DNA of 64,000 nucleotides, taken from contig NZ_CANLEA010000004.1 in assembly GCF_947489565.1 (NCBI RefSeq), forward strand, positions 62,001 to 126,000. Reading direction: 5' to 3'. Source of the stretch: an uncultured Kordia sp. (lineage in GTDB: Bacteria > Bacteroidota > Bacteroidia > Flavobacteriales > Flavobacteriaceae). Below the pieces are notes generated by a model. That model ran no database searches, was not told the origin of the DNA, and saw nothing but the letters and a program-made list of their open reading frames with translations. The position numbers and the translations under genes are program-made. Below are positions 54,240-63,695 of the stretch, one piece after another. How positions within the stretch are numbered: position 1 is the stretch's first letter; every line of letters begins with the position of its first letter.

Positions 54240-56771
54240 ATGAGAAAATTATTACTGTTTATTTTCGTGACTTGTGCCATAGTTTCTACTAGTTCTGCAC
54301 AAAAACCAGATAAACTTTCCTCCAACCAAATCTACGAGAAAGTACAAAAATTGAACTTCTTAGGTTCTGCACTTTATATCGCAGCACATCCCGATGACGA
54401 AAACACGCGTTTGATTGCCTATTTATCCAATCAAGTAAAGGCGCGAACTGCCTATTTATCACTCACACGTGGTGATGGTGGCCAAAACTTAATTGGTCCT
54501 GAAATTCGCGAACAATTAGGTGTTATTCGTACCCAAGAATTATTAGCAGCGCGTCGTGTAGATGGCGGACAACAATTATTTACACGCGCCAATGATTTTG
54601 GCTATTCTAAACATCCTGATGAAACGTTGGATATTTGGAATAAAGATGAAGTGTTGAGCGATGTAGTATGGGCAATTCGAAAATTTAAACCAGACGTTAT
54701 TATCAATCGTTTTGATCATAGAACGCCGGGAAGAACACACGGACATCACACAACGTCTGCAATGTTGAGCATGGAAGCTTTTGATTTGGCAGGCGATAAA
54801 ACAAAATATACTTCTCAACTTTCCGACTACGAAGCTTGGCAACCAACACGCTTATTTTTCAACACATCTTGGTGGTTTTATGGAAGTCGTGAAAAGTTTG
54901 AAAAAGCAGATAAAAGCAAAATGCTGAATTTTGATATTGGTGTATATTATCCGCTCAAAGGATTATCTAATAACGAATTGGCTTCTATGGCGAGCAGTCA
55001 ACACTTATGTCAAGGTTTTGGACGATTGACTTCGCGTGGAACTCAGCAAGAATATGTAGAGTTTTTAAAAGGAGATTTTCCAAAAGATAAAAGCAATATA
55101 TTTTCAGGAATTGATACTTCTTGGAATCGTGTAAAAGGCGGAAAAGCCATTGGAAATATTTTAGTTGCGATTGAAAAAGATTTTGACTTTGTAAATCCTG
55201 CTTCTCATTTACCACAATTGATGAAAGCGTATGGAATGATTCAAAACTTAGAAGATGAGCACTGGAAAACGATTAAGCTTGCTGAAATTGAAAACATTAT
55301 TCAGGCTTGCGCCGGATTGTACTTAGAAGCTTCTGCAACAGCATCAAGTGCTACACCAAGAGCAACAATCGCAGTTAATATTGAAGCATTAAACAGAAGT
55401 ACATCATCTATCAAATTGGTTTCAATGACTTCTACAAGTGATCAAAAAACTGCTGCACAAAACTTAGATTTATCAGCCAATAAAAGAGAAAATCTTAGCC
55501 TAGATATAAATTTAGCTACAGATGAGTTTTCAGCTCCATATTGGTTATTTGAAAAAGGAACTTTGGGAATGTACAACGTAGCCGATCAACAATTACGTGG
55601 ATTGCCAGAAACTCCAAGACCTGCCATGGTAAAATTCAATCTACAAATTGAAGGAAAGCCAATTACGATTACCAAACCTGTAGTCTATCGTTATTCAAAA
55701 CCAGACAAAGGTGAATTGTATCAGCCTTTTGAAATTTTACCAGAAGTTACAGCTAATTTTAAGGATAAAGTTATCATTTTCTCAGATGACAAAACCAAAG
55801 AAATTCCAGTAACAGTAAAAGCTGGAAAAGATAATATTGACGGATATGTTTCTATCAAACATCCGTATAGTTGGAAAGTATATCCTGCAAAGCAAAAAGT
55901 GAATATTCAACAAAAAGGAGACGAAGTAACTTTAATGTTTACGGTAGTGCCACCATCTACACAAAGTGAAGGTGTATTAACTCCAGAAGTATTTATTGAC
56001 GATAAAAAATATACACAAGCGCTGAATGAAATTGAATACGATCACATTCCGAAACAATCGGTTTTATTGCCAGCGGAGACGAAAGTAGTTCGTTTAAACA
56101 TTCAGAAAGGCGGACAATATATTGGATATATTCAAGGTGCTGGTGATGCTATTCCGGAGAGTTTACGTCAAATTGGATACGATGTAGAAGTGATCAATCC
56201 AGCTACAATCAACGCTGAGTCGCTGCAAAGATACGATGCGGTTGTTGTGGGAATTCGTGCTTACAATACTGTTGACGAATTAAAATTCAAACAAAAATAT
56301 ATTTTAGAATACGTTAAAAATGGTGGAAACGTAATTGTTCAGTACAATACCAATCGTCGTATCAAAGTAGAACGCGACGAATTGGCTCCGTATAGTTTAC
56401 AACTTTCCAGAGATCGTGTTACTGACGAAAACGCAAAGGTGGAAGTGATTGCTAAAAATCATTCTCTTGTAAACTTTCCAAACAAAATAGAAGCTAAAGA
56501 TTTTGAAGGTTGGGTGCAAGAACGCGGATTGTACTTTCCAAACAGTTGGGCAAGCGAATTTACGCCAATTCTTTCTATGCATGACAAAGGAGAAACAGCC
56601 AAAAAAGGAAGTTTATTAGTTGCCAAATATGGAAAAGGAAACTATATCTATACAGGATTGAGTTTCTTCCGTGAATTACCCGCAGGTGTTCCTGGTGCTT
56701 ACAAATTATTTACCAATATGATTTCTATCGGTAAAGGGCAAATTGTGTCAAAAAAACAACTAAAAAACTAA
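54240..56771 (+). CDS. Secreted PIG-L/LmbE-family deacetylase with large C-terminal extension (843 aa)
   Basis: The protein has a signal peptide (ending SAQ) and a PIG-L deacetylase domain in residues ~40-250. The zinc motif is in LYIAAHPDDENTRLIAYLSN, with SLTRGDGGQN and the HxxH site in GRTHGHHTTSAML. The C-terminal ~590 residues are mostly beta-rich and include an ALPC-like segment (RYDAVVVGIRAYNTVDELKF, NGGNVIVQYNTNRR) that resembles a glutamine-amidotransferase-like fold. It should remove N-acetyl groups from sugars in the periplasm or outside. The symporter downstream may import the products. Confidence 0.87.
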   Translation: MRKLLLFIFVTCAIVSTSSAQKPDKLSSNQIYEKVQKLNFLGSALYIAAHPDDENTRLIAYLSNQVKARTAYLSLTRGDGGQNLIGPEIREQLGVIRTQELLAARRVDGGQQLFTRANDFGYSKHPDETLDIWNKDEVLSDVVWAIRKFKPDVIINRFDHRTPGRTHGHHTTSAMLSMEAFDLAGDKTKYTSQLSDYEAWQPTRLFFNTSWWFYGSREKFEKADKSKMLNFDIGVYYPLKGLSNNELASMASSQHLCQGFGRLTSRGTQQEYVEFLKGDFPKDKSNIFSGIDTSWNRVKGGKAIGNILVAIEKDFDFVNPASHLPQLMKAYGMIQNLEDEHWKTIKLAEIENIIQACAGLYLEASATASSATPRATIAVNIEALNRSTSSIKLVSMTSTSDQKTAAQNLDLSANKRENLSLDINLATDEFSAPYWLFEKGTLGMYNVADQQLRGLPETPRPAMVKFNLQIEGKPITITKPVVYRYSKPDKGELYQPFEILPEVTANFKDKVIIFSDDKTKEIPVTVKAGKDNIDGYVSIKHPYSWKVYPAKQKVNIQQKGDEVTLMFTVVPPSTQSEGVLTPEVFIDDKKYTQALNEIEYDHIPKQSVLLPAETKVVRLNIQKGGQYIGYIQGAGDAIPESLRQIGYDVEVINPATINAESLQRYDAVVVGIRAYNTVDELKFKQKYILEYVKNGGNVIVQYNTNRRIKVERDELAPYSLQLSRDRVTDENAKVEVIAKNHSLVNFPNKIEAKDFEGWVQERGLYFPNSWASEFTPILSMHDKGETAKKGSLLVAKYGKGNYIYTGLSFFRELPAGVPGAYKLFTNMISIGKGQIVSKKQLKN

Positions 56772-56774
56772 GCC

Positions 56775-56879
56775 ATGAACACTGAAAAATTCGTTTGGAA
56801 AAAAATGTATACGATCATTTTGGTAGCCAATTTAGCGTATATCCTTTTCTTTTATCTAATCATGAATATATTCTCCTAA
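56775..56879 (+). CDS. Tiny single-span membrane protein (34 aa) between deacetylase and symporter
   Basis: ATG at 56775, 3 nt after the deacetylase stop, to TAA at 56877-56879. One helix (MYTIILVANLAYILFFYLIM) follows a short charged start (NTEKFVWKK). The spacing of 3 nt upstream and 9 nt downstream, and the hydrophobic helix, argue for a real gene. It may be a small subunit of the following sodium:solute symporter, by analogy with symporter-linked small proteins. Confidence 0.7.
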   Translation: MNTEKFVWKKMYTIILVANLAYILFFYLIMNIFS

Positions 56880-56888
56880 CCTCATCAT

Positions 56889-58682
56889 ATGCAAGCATTA
56901 GACTGGACTGTATTAATAGGAACATTGGCCGCAATTGTTGGTTATGGAACTTGGAAAACACGCGGAAGTAAAAACTCCGAAGATTATATACGTGGTGGAA
57001 GCACTACAAAATGGTGGACGATTGGTTTGTCGGTAATGGCAACCCAAGCAAGTGCAATTACCTTTTTATCAACTACAGGACAAGCCTTTAGTGACGGAAT
57101 GGGATTTGTACAATTCTATTTTGGAGTTCCTATTGCCATGGTGATTATTTGTATGGTGTTTATTCCACTATATCACAAACTCAAAGTATATACAGCGTAT
57201 GAATTCCTAGAAGATCGTTTTGACTTAAAAACCAGAAGTTTAACCGCAATTTTATTCTTAATTCAACGTGGATTAGCCGCAGGAATTACCATTTTTGCTC
57301 CTGCCATAATTTTGTCAATTGTACTAGGTTGGAACCTGATTACGCTCAATATTATCATTGGAATCTTAGTAATTATTTATACTGTTTCAGGTGGAACAAA
57401 AGCCGTAAGTGTAACGCAAAAACAACAGATGTTTGTCATTTTTGCGGGAATGTTTGCTGCATTTTTTATCATTTTAGATTTAATTCCGGATGAAATAAGC
57501 TTTACAAGTGCGCTTGATATTGCTGGTGCGAGTGGGAAAATGGAAGTCTTAGATTTTTCATTCGATTTAGACAATAGATATACTATTTGGACGGGAATTA
57601 TTGGAGGAAGTTTCTTGGCACTCTCCTACTTCGGAACCGATCAAAGTCAAGTACAACGTTATCTTTCTGGAAAATCTGTCAAAGAAATGCGTTGGGGAAT
57701 GATGTTTAACGGACTGTTGAAAGTACCAATGCAATTTTTCATCTTATTGGTGGGAATTATGGTATTTGTATTCTATCAATTCAATCCTGCACCTTTAAAC
57801 TTTATTGATGCTTCCACTGAAAAAGTATTGGCTTCAGAATATAGCGATGAATACAAAATATTGCAGGAAAAGCAAGCTGTATTATTCGATCAGAAAAAAA
57901 CAGTAAGCATTCAATTAGCAAAGTCATACAATGACGCTGATAAGAAACAATTATTACGTTTAGATAGTATTGAAAAAAGCCATCGTGCAGAATCAAAATA
58001 CCTTATCAAGCGTACCATTGATGCAGAATACAGTGCTAAATATGATAAGCTTTCTGCAGAAGTCGCTGAACTCAAAAAAGATCCTAGCAGTGAAGCATAC
58101 AAAGAGAAAAAAGCGGAACTAAAGACTTTATATAAAGATGCCGCAAAAGACAATGAAACCAATGACCGTGATTATATGTTTATCTCGTTCATTTTAAAAT
58201 ATTTACCACACGGACTTATTGGGTTATTATTAGCAGTAATTTTATCCGCAGCCATGTCGTCTACAGCATCAGAAATTAACGCATTGGCAACCATTACTTC
58301 TATGGATTTATACAAACGAAATCTCACGGAAGAAAAAGATGATGCCCATTATGTAAAGGCAACCAAACTATTTACTTTAGGTTGGGGAATTGTGGCTATT
58401 ATCATTGCTTGCTTTGCCAGTTTGGCCGAAAATTTAATTCAATTGGTAAACATTATCGGTTCTATCTTTTATGGAAATGTCCTTGGAATTTTCTTATTAG
58501 CTTTCTTCTTTAAGATGGTAAAAGGAAATGCTGTTTTTACGGCGGCTTTAATTACGCAAGTGCTCATTATCGGCATTTGGTATATTGACATCATGCCGTT
58601 TTTATGGTTAAATTTAGTTGGTTGTGCACTCGTAATGTTCATTGCAATCATACTACAATCCATGAAAAAGAAAGTAGCCTAA
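56889..58682 (+). CDS. Sodium:solute symporter (SSS family) with charged insertion
   Basis: The 597-residue protein shows the SSS pattern WTIGLSVMATQASAITFLST, then YHKLKVYTAYEFLEDRF, then GGTKAVSVTQKQQMFVIF and FGTDQSQVQRYLSGKSVKEM. About 13 helices are present. A stretch of ~100 highly charged residues (about 315-420, coiled-coil-like) interrupts the membrane core before LPHGLIGLLLAVILSAAMSS. It should import a small solute with Na+. Its position after the deacetylase suggests a sugar or amide product, but the substrate is not shown. Confidence 0.9.
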   Translation: MQALDWTVLIGTLAAIVGYGTWKTRGSKNSEDYIRGGSTTKWWTIGLSVMATQASAITFLSTTGQAFSDGMGFVQFYFGVPIAMVIICMVFIPLYHKLKVYTAYEFLEDRFDLKTRSLTAILFLIQRGLAAGITIFAPAIILSIVLGWNLITLNIIIGILVIIYTVSGGTKAVSVTQKQQMFVIFAGMFAAFFIILDLIPDEISFTSALDIAGASGKMEVLDFSFDLDNRYTIWTGIIGGSFLALSYFGTDQSQVQRYLSGKSVKEMRWGMMFNGLLKVPMQFFILLVGIMVFVFYQFNPAPLNFIDASTEKVLASEYSDEYKILQEKQAVLFDQKKTVSIQLAKSYNDADKKQLLRLDSIEKSHRAESKYLIKRTIDAEYSAKYDKLSAEVAELKKDPSSEAYKEKKAELKTLYKDAAKDNETNDRDYMFISFILKYLPHGLIGLLLAVILSAAMSSTASEINALATITSMDLYKRNLTEEKDDAHYVKATKLFTLGWGIVAIIIACFASLAENLIQLVNIIGSIFYGNVLGIFLLAFFFKMVKGNAVFTAALITQVLIIGIWYIDIMPFLWLNLVGCALVMFIAIILQSMKKKVA

Positions 58683-58717
58683 ATTAGTGCATGTTCAAAA
58701 AATAGTTTATTTTTTCA

Positions 58718-58730
58718 ACGCAACCTTTTG
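58718..58730 (+). promoter_or_regulatory. Conserved ACGCAACCTTTTG leader motif, copy 1
   Basis: The motif begins exactly 54 nt before the ATG at 58772. The whole leader from here to the ATG is nearly identical to that before 61233 (four to five substitutions by eye). Confidence 0.6.
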
Positions 58731-58771
58731 TGTTTATTAACATCATTGATGTGTAAACCGAAACCGAAACT

Positions 58772-61144
58772 ATGAAAAAACGAACCCTACTGATTATTGC
58801 ATTAATCTGTATTACATGCTTTCAAAGTTGTAATAACGATGATAATTTTGACACACGTACTGTACCAAATCTTCAAACCCAAGAAGACATTTTACGTGAT
58901 GAAGAATTCATTGCTGAAAACTTTGGAGGATTTACCACTGGAAACTTCTTTGGAGTTGTTCAAGATCTAAATGAAGCAAGACTAAACAATGTACAAGTTA
59001 CTATTGGAAACAAAACTACATTTACAGATCGTAATGGTATCTTCTTGATCAAAGATGCAGATGTCTACGAAAACTTCGCATACATCAAAACAAAAAAAGA
59101 AGGCTATCTTGATGGTTCTAGAGTTGTTATTCCTAAACTTGAAGGGGAAAATAGGGTCATAATTTCAATGTATAAAAAGGAAATTGTAGCTTCTATAAAT
59201 TCTGGAGAATTTTCAACTGTATCCTTACCCAATAGAACAAAAGTAAACTTTAGTGGTGGTTTTGTGCGTCAAAATGGAACTACGTATAACGGACAAGTGG
59301 ATGTGGTTTTAAACTATCTACAACCAAATTCAGTAAATACATTTAGGCGTATGCCCGGAAGTTTATTCGCGCAAACTACAGAAAACAATGCTGTAAGCTT
59401 AGAGACCTTAGGCATGATGTCTATCAATTTATTTTCTCCTTCTGGAGAAGAATTAAATATAAATCAATTCAACCGTGCTACGCTTGAATTTCCTATTACA
59501 ACAACTAATGCTCCTGACTTTATACCTTTATGGTATTTTGATGAAGAAAGAGGTTTTTGGAAGCAAGAAGGACAAGCTGTACGATTCTCAAATATGTATG
59601 TCGCCGAAGTTTCACATTTTACATGGTGGAATTGCGATTTACCATTAGACTTCATAAATGCCTGCTTTTCATTATCATTAACAAACACGGATGATGCAGT
59701 ACCATATCATGTCATTATTAAACGTGCGGTAGGTTCTGGAATTTTATATTATGGAGTTATGACTGCCAATGAAGGAATTGAATGCGGTTTAATTCCAAGA
59801 AATGAAGAAATTAGAGTTGAAGTATACAGATCCTTAGGGATTTGTGGAGGCGCTCAAATTCATACTGAAACACTTGGCGGATATGCAACAGATACAACTA
59901 TCAATGTTTCTTTTTCACATCAAGAAAATCAAGTTACAAATATTACCGGAATGGCGACTAGTTGTGACGGAAGCCCTATCACCAACGGTTACATTTATAT
60001 AAATGACATAAATACTTTTGTGATCGATAATGGAATTATAGATATATCAGTTCCTTATTGCGACGATACAGCAGCAACGATTCAGCTATTTGATTTTGAC
60101 TCTAATCAATGGACTATCATTGAAGACATAACACTTACTCAAGAACCTATTAACTTAGGAAATATAAGTGCTTGCGATGCTTCTGGAGGAATATTCAATG
60201 GGAATCTAATATTATCAACACAACAAGAGGTAAACGAATTTGGTGCTTTTGGAATTACTTCTATCAATGGAAATTTAACTATTGGAAATGAAAATAATAA
60301 CACAGACATTGTCGATTTAAGCCCATTAACGACTATAGTATATATTGCTGGTGATTTGAAAATTGCTGGAAATGAAAATCTAACAAGTTTACAGAGCTTA
60401 GGAAATATTACGAATATTGAAGGTGATGAACTCCTTATTAAAAACAATTCTTCAATAACATCATTAGCTGGATTTGATGGTTTGTCAAGTATTCATACAT
60501 TGACTATTGATAATAATAATGCGCTCACATCACTTGTTGGTTTCTCAAGTACTTTTTCAATAGATCTGAATCTTAATATTTTCAATAATAACAACTTAAC
60601 TTCATTACTAGGAATCGAAAATTTTGGATTGAATTCTGAAAAAAACTTACGAATTTCTAATAATGATGCATTAGAATCATTACAAGGTGTTGAAAGCATT
60701 TCTCAAATACAATCTATAAGTATTGAACATAACGATGCATTAAACTCGTTAACCGCTCTACAAAATTTAACACAAATAGTAGATTTAGATATTAATGATA
60801 ATGATGCACTGACCACATTAGTTGGACTAGAACAGATAACAGAAGTTAGAATCTTATTAATATCAAACAATGATGCTTTAGAAAACCTAAATGGACTTGA
60901 TAATTTAGTGTCCATAACTCCAAATATTTTGAGCATAGTAAATATTGGTGCAAGACAATGGGAGAATTTTTGTGATGCTTATATAGATGGTCCTAATCCA
61001 AATTTGACCGATTTTTGTGCTATACAAACGTTAATAAATAGTAACGAGTGGAATATAAATGGAAATTCCCGATGTGCGGTTATTGTAAATAATGCCTACA
61101 ACCCTACGTTACAGGATTTTCTTGATGGCAATTGCAGTCAGTAA
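58772..61144 (+). CDS. Lipoprotein with carboxypeptidase-regulatory and C-terminal LRR-like domains (copy 1)
   Basis: A lipobox (ITCFQSCNN) opens the 790-residue protein. A CarboxypepD-reg-like domain covers about residues 55-125 (NFFGVVQDLNEARLNNVQVTI, then GYLDGSRVVIP). A middle region follows (FSGGFVRQNGTTYNGQVDVVL). The C-terminal ~250 residues form a receptor-L/LRR-like array (LTSLQSLGNITNIEG, SSITSLAGFDGL) ending DFLDGNCSQ. It is probably surface-exposed. It is one of at least three tandem paralogues. Confidence 0.85.
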   Translation: MKKRTLLIIALICITCFQSCNNDDNFDTRTVPNLQTQEDILRDEEFIAENFGGFTTGNFFGVVQDLNEARLNNVQVTIGNKTTFTDRNGIFLIKDADVYENFAYIKTKKEGYLDGSRVVIPKLEGENRVIISMYKKEIVASINSGEFSTVSLPNRTKVNFSGGFVRQNGTTYNGQVDVVLNYLQPNSVNTFRRMPGSLFAQTTENNAVSLETLGMMSINLFSPSGEELNINQFNRATLEFPITTTNAPDFIPLWYFDEERGFWKQEGQAVRFSNMYVAEVSHFTWWNCDLPLDFINACFSLSLTNTDDAVPYHVIIKRAVGSGILYYGVMTANEGIECGLIPRNEEIRVEVYRSLGICGGAQIHTETLGGYATDTTINVSFSHQENQVTNITGMATSCDGSPITNGYIYINDINTFVIDNGIIDISVPYCDDTAATIQLFDFDSNQWTIIEDITLTQEPINLGNISACDASGGIFNGNLILSTQQEVNEFGAFGITSINGNLTIGNENNNTDIVDLSPLTTIVYIAGDLKIAGNENLTSLQSLGNITNIEGDELLIKNNSSITSLAGFDGLSSIHTLTIDNNNALTSLVGFSSTFSIDLNLNIFNNNNLTSLLGIENFGLNSEKNLRISNNDALESLQGVESISQIQSISIEHNDALNSLTALQNLTQIVDLDINDNDALTTLVGLEQITEVRILLISNNDALENLNGLDNLVSITPNILSIVNIGARQWENFCDAYIDGPNPNLTDFCAIQTLINSNEWNINGNSRCAVIVNNAYNPTLQDFLDGNCSQ

Positions 61145-61178
61145 TTGTAAGCAAATAATACTGTTTTTTGTATTTTAT

Positions 61179-61191
61179 ACGCAACCTTTTG
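61179..61191 (+). promoter_or_regulatory. Conserved ACGCAACCTTTTG leader motif, copy 2
   Basis: The motif begins 54 nt before the ATG at 61233, the same distance as in copy 1. A CATCATTGATGT stretch follows in both leaders. Confidence 0.6.
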
Positions 61192-61232
61192 TGTTTATCT
61201 ACATCATTGATGTATAAACCGAAACCAAAACT

Positions 61233-63611
61233 ATGAAAAGAATACACAAACTAATTATTGCATTCGCATGCATTGTATGCCTACAAAGTTGTAACGATGA
61301 TGATTTTAACAGCGGAATTGGAAATAATCCAGGAACGGAAACGGAATCGCTGAGAGATCAACAATTTAAAGATGAAAACTTTGGAAATGCTACGACAGGT
61401 AAATTTATTGGTAGAATTGTAGATGACGCTGACAATCTGCTTCAAAATGTACAAATCTCTATTGGAAATGCTACAACACTTACAGACCGTAACGGAATTT
61501 TTATTTTAAATGATGTTCCTGTTTTTGAAAACTTCGCCTATATAACAGCTCAAAAAGAAGGCTACATAAACGGTTCACGCGTGGTGATTCCTAAAACCAA
61601 TGGAACTAATAAAATTGACATTGTGATGTTTAAAAAAGTAGTCACTGAAACTGTCAATTCAGGAGAAACTTCTACCGTGACATTACCCGATGGAGTTGAA
61701 GTAAGTTTTAGTGGTGGATTTGTAAGACAAGACGGAAGCACTTATAATGGTCAAGTTGAAGTAGTATTAAACTATGCTGCTCCGAATGTTGTTGCTACTT
61801 TCTGGCGAATGCCTGGGAGTTTATTAGCACAAAACGAAGCTAATGAAGCACGCAATTTAGAAACCTACGGAATGATTTCTGTAAATTTATTTTCTCCTGC
61901 TGGAGAATCACTAAACATAGAAGAAACCAGTCCGGCAACACTTAAATTTCCTGTTCATTACACACAAACTTCAATTGCGCCAGAAACTATAAATCTATGG
62001 TATTTTGATGAAGAACAAGGGTATTGGAAAGAAGAAGGTCAAGCTGTAAAATCTGGCGATTTCTATACTGCTGAAGTTACACACTTTACTTGGTGGAATT
62101 GTGATGTTCCTTTTGACTCTATTGAATTTTGTTTCAATCTAGCTCCTAATGGCGCTACGCAAAGCACACCTTATTATGTAAATATAAATAGAGCTTCAAA
62201 CAATCAATTAATATTTTCTGGGAATGTTTATTCAGGAGGATTTGAATGTGGATTAATTCCAATAAATGAAGAAATTACTGTTTCTATCTTTCAAGTCGCG
62301 AGCTCTTGTTTCGGGCAACTCATAGATACACAAACGTTTAGTGGTTATGCTACCGACACTTCCACTGAAATCTCCTTTACTGAAGGATCAAATTTATCAA
62401 CAACCAATATTACTGGAACTGCCAATAATTGTAATGGAAACCCAATTACCAACGGATATTTGTATGTCGATGAATACAATTCATTTTCTATCACAGATGG
62501 AACTATTAATATTGGATTACAACATTGCGAATCGCAAACTGCGACACTTCAGTTATTTGACTTTGATGCAAATCAGTGGACAATTATAGATAATGTCCCA
62601 CTTAATTCGCAAAACTTTGATCTAGGCACTATAAGTACGTGTGATGATTTTGGCGGTATTTTTAATGGAAACGTTACACTATTAAGTCAACAACAAGTCA
62701 ATGAATTTGGTGCTTTTGGACTTACTGGAGTCAATGGGGACTTCATTATTGGAAATCCGAATGCCTTGACAGATATTGTAGATTTGACTCCTTTAGCTTC
62801 TATTACAGAGATTACAGGCAGATTGGCAATTATAGGCAATGAAAACCTAACTAGCTTTCAAGGTTTACAAAATATTTCAAGTGTTGAAGGATATCAACTC
62901 TTAATCAAAAATAATCCTGCGATAACATCGCTTGCAGGATTTACAAATCTGTTAAGTGTAACTAGTCTAACAATTGATGGAAATAATGGATTAACATCAT
63001 TAGCAGGCATTCATAATAACTTTTCTGTAGTATCAGAAGTACGAATTATGAACAATTCAAATTTAACTTCATTACAAGGTATAGATGCTTTAGGATTAAC
63101 TACTGAAAATGATTTACGAATTTCCAATAACGATGCTTTGATGTCTCTAGAAGGCGTTGAAAACATTACTCAACTTCGATTTTTAACGATAGAAGATAAC
63201 GACGCATTAAACTCAATGGCTGCTTTCGAAAGTTTAACACAAGTACTCGATTTATATCTTAATAATAATGACACGCTTGTTACTTTAGTAGGATTAGAAC
63301 AGCTCATGGAAGTTAGAAGCCTGATTATAATAAATCATGAAGCATTAGAAAACTTAAACGGACTTGACAATTTAGTAACATTATCTCCAGGTGGTTTCAA
63401 TTTTATAAACATTGGAGCATCACAATGGGAGAATTTTTGTGATGCTTACATTGATGGTCCTAATCCAAATTTGACTGATTTTTGTGCAATACAAACATTA
63501 ATAAATGCTGGTCAGTGGGATAATAATGGAGCCAATCAATGTGCAGTCATTGTAAACAACGAGTACAATCCTACATTGCAAGATTTTATGGACGGAAATT
63601 GCAGTCAATAA
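61233..63611 (+). CDS. Lipoprotein, tandem paralogue (copy 2) with the same domain order
   Basis: The 792-residue protein has a lipobox (VCLQSCNDD), CarboxypepD-reg-like domain, middle domain (FSGGFVRQDGSTYNGQVEVVL) and C-terminal LRR-like region ending DFMDGNCSQ, as in copy 1. Most of the difference lies in the loops and the LRR-like part. The spacing between copies is 88 nt including the conserved leader. Paralogue arrays of this kind suggest surface variation or ligand diversification, which is inference. Confidence 0.85.
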   Translation: MKRIHKLIIAFACIVCLQSCNDDDFNSGIGNNPGTETESLRDQQFKDENFGNATTGKFIGRIVDDADNLLQNVQISIGNATTLTDRNGIFILNDVPVFENFAYITAQKEGYINGSRVVIPKTNGTNKIDIVMFKKVVTETVNSGETSTVTLPDGVEVSFSGGFVRQDGSTYNGQVEVVLNYAAPNVVATFWRMPGSLLAQNEANEARNLETYGMISVNLFSPAGESLNIEETSPATLKFPVHYTQTSIAPETINLWYFDEEQGYWKEEGQAVKSGDFYTAEVTHFTWWNCDVPFDSIEFCFNLAPNGATQSTPYYVNINRASNNQLIFSGNVYSGGFECGLIPINEEITVSIFQVASSCFGQLIDTQTFSGYATDTSTEISFTEGSNLSTTNITGTANNCNGNPITNGYLYVDEYNSFSITDGTINIGLQHCESQTATLQLFDFDANQWTIIDNVPLNSQNFDLGTISTCDDFGGIFNGNVTLLSQQQVNEFGAFGLTGVNGDFIIGNPNALTDIVDLTPLASITEITGRLAIIGNENLTSFQGLQNISSVEGYQLLIKNNPAITSLAGFTNLLSVTSLTIDGNNGLTSLAGIHNNFSVVSEVRIMNNSNLTSLQGIDALGLTTENDLRISNNDALMSLEGVENITQLRFLTIEDNDALNSMAAFESLTQVLDLYLNNNDTLVTLVGLEQLMEVRSLIIINHEALENLNGLDNLVTLSPGGFNFINIGASQWENFCDAYIDGPNPNLTDFCAIQTLINAGQWDNNGANQCAVIVNNEYNPTLQDFMDGNCSQ

Positions 63612-63642
63612 TATACTATAAAAGGAGTTTGGTTAGTTTTTA

Positions 63643-63654
63643 ACGCAACCTTTT
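63643..63654 (+). promoter_or_regulatory. Conserved ACGCAACCTTTT leader motif, copy 3
   Basis: The motif begins 53 nt before the ATG at 63696. Only the first 12 bases match copies 1 and 2; the rest of this leader has diverged, pointing to selection on the motif and its distance to the start codon. Confidence 0.6.
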
Positions 63655-63695
63655 CAAGATTTATGTATCCATAATATATACCTTAGAAAACAACT

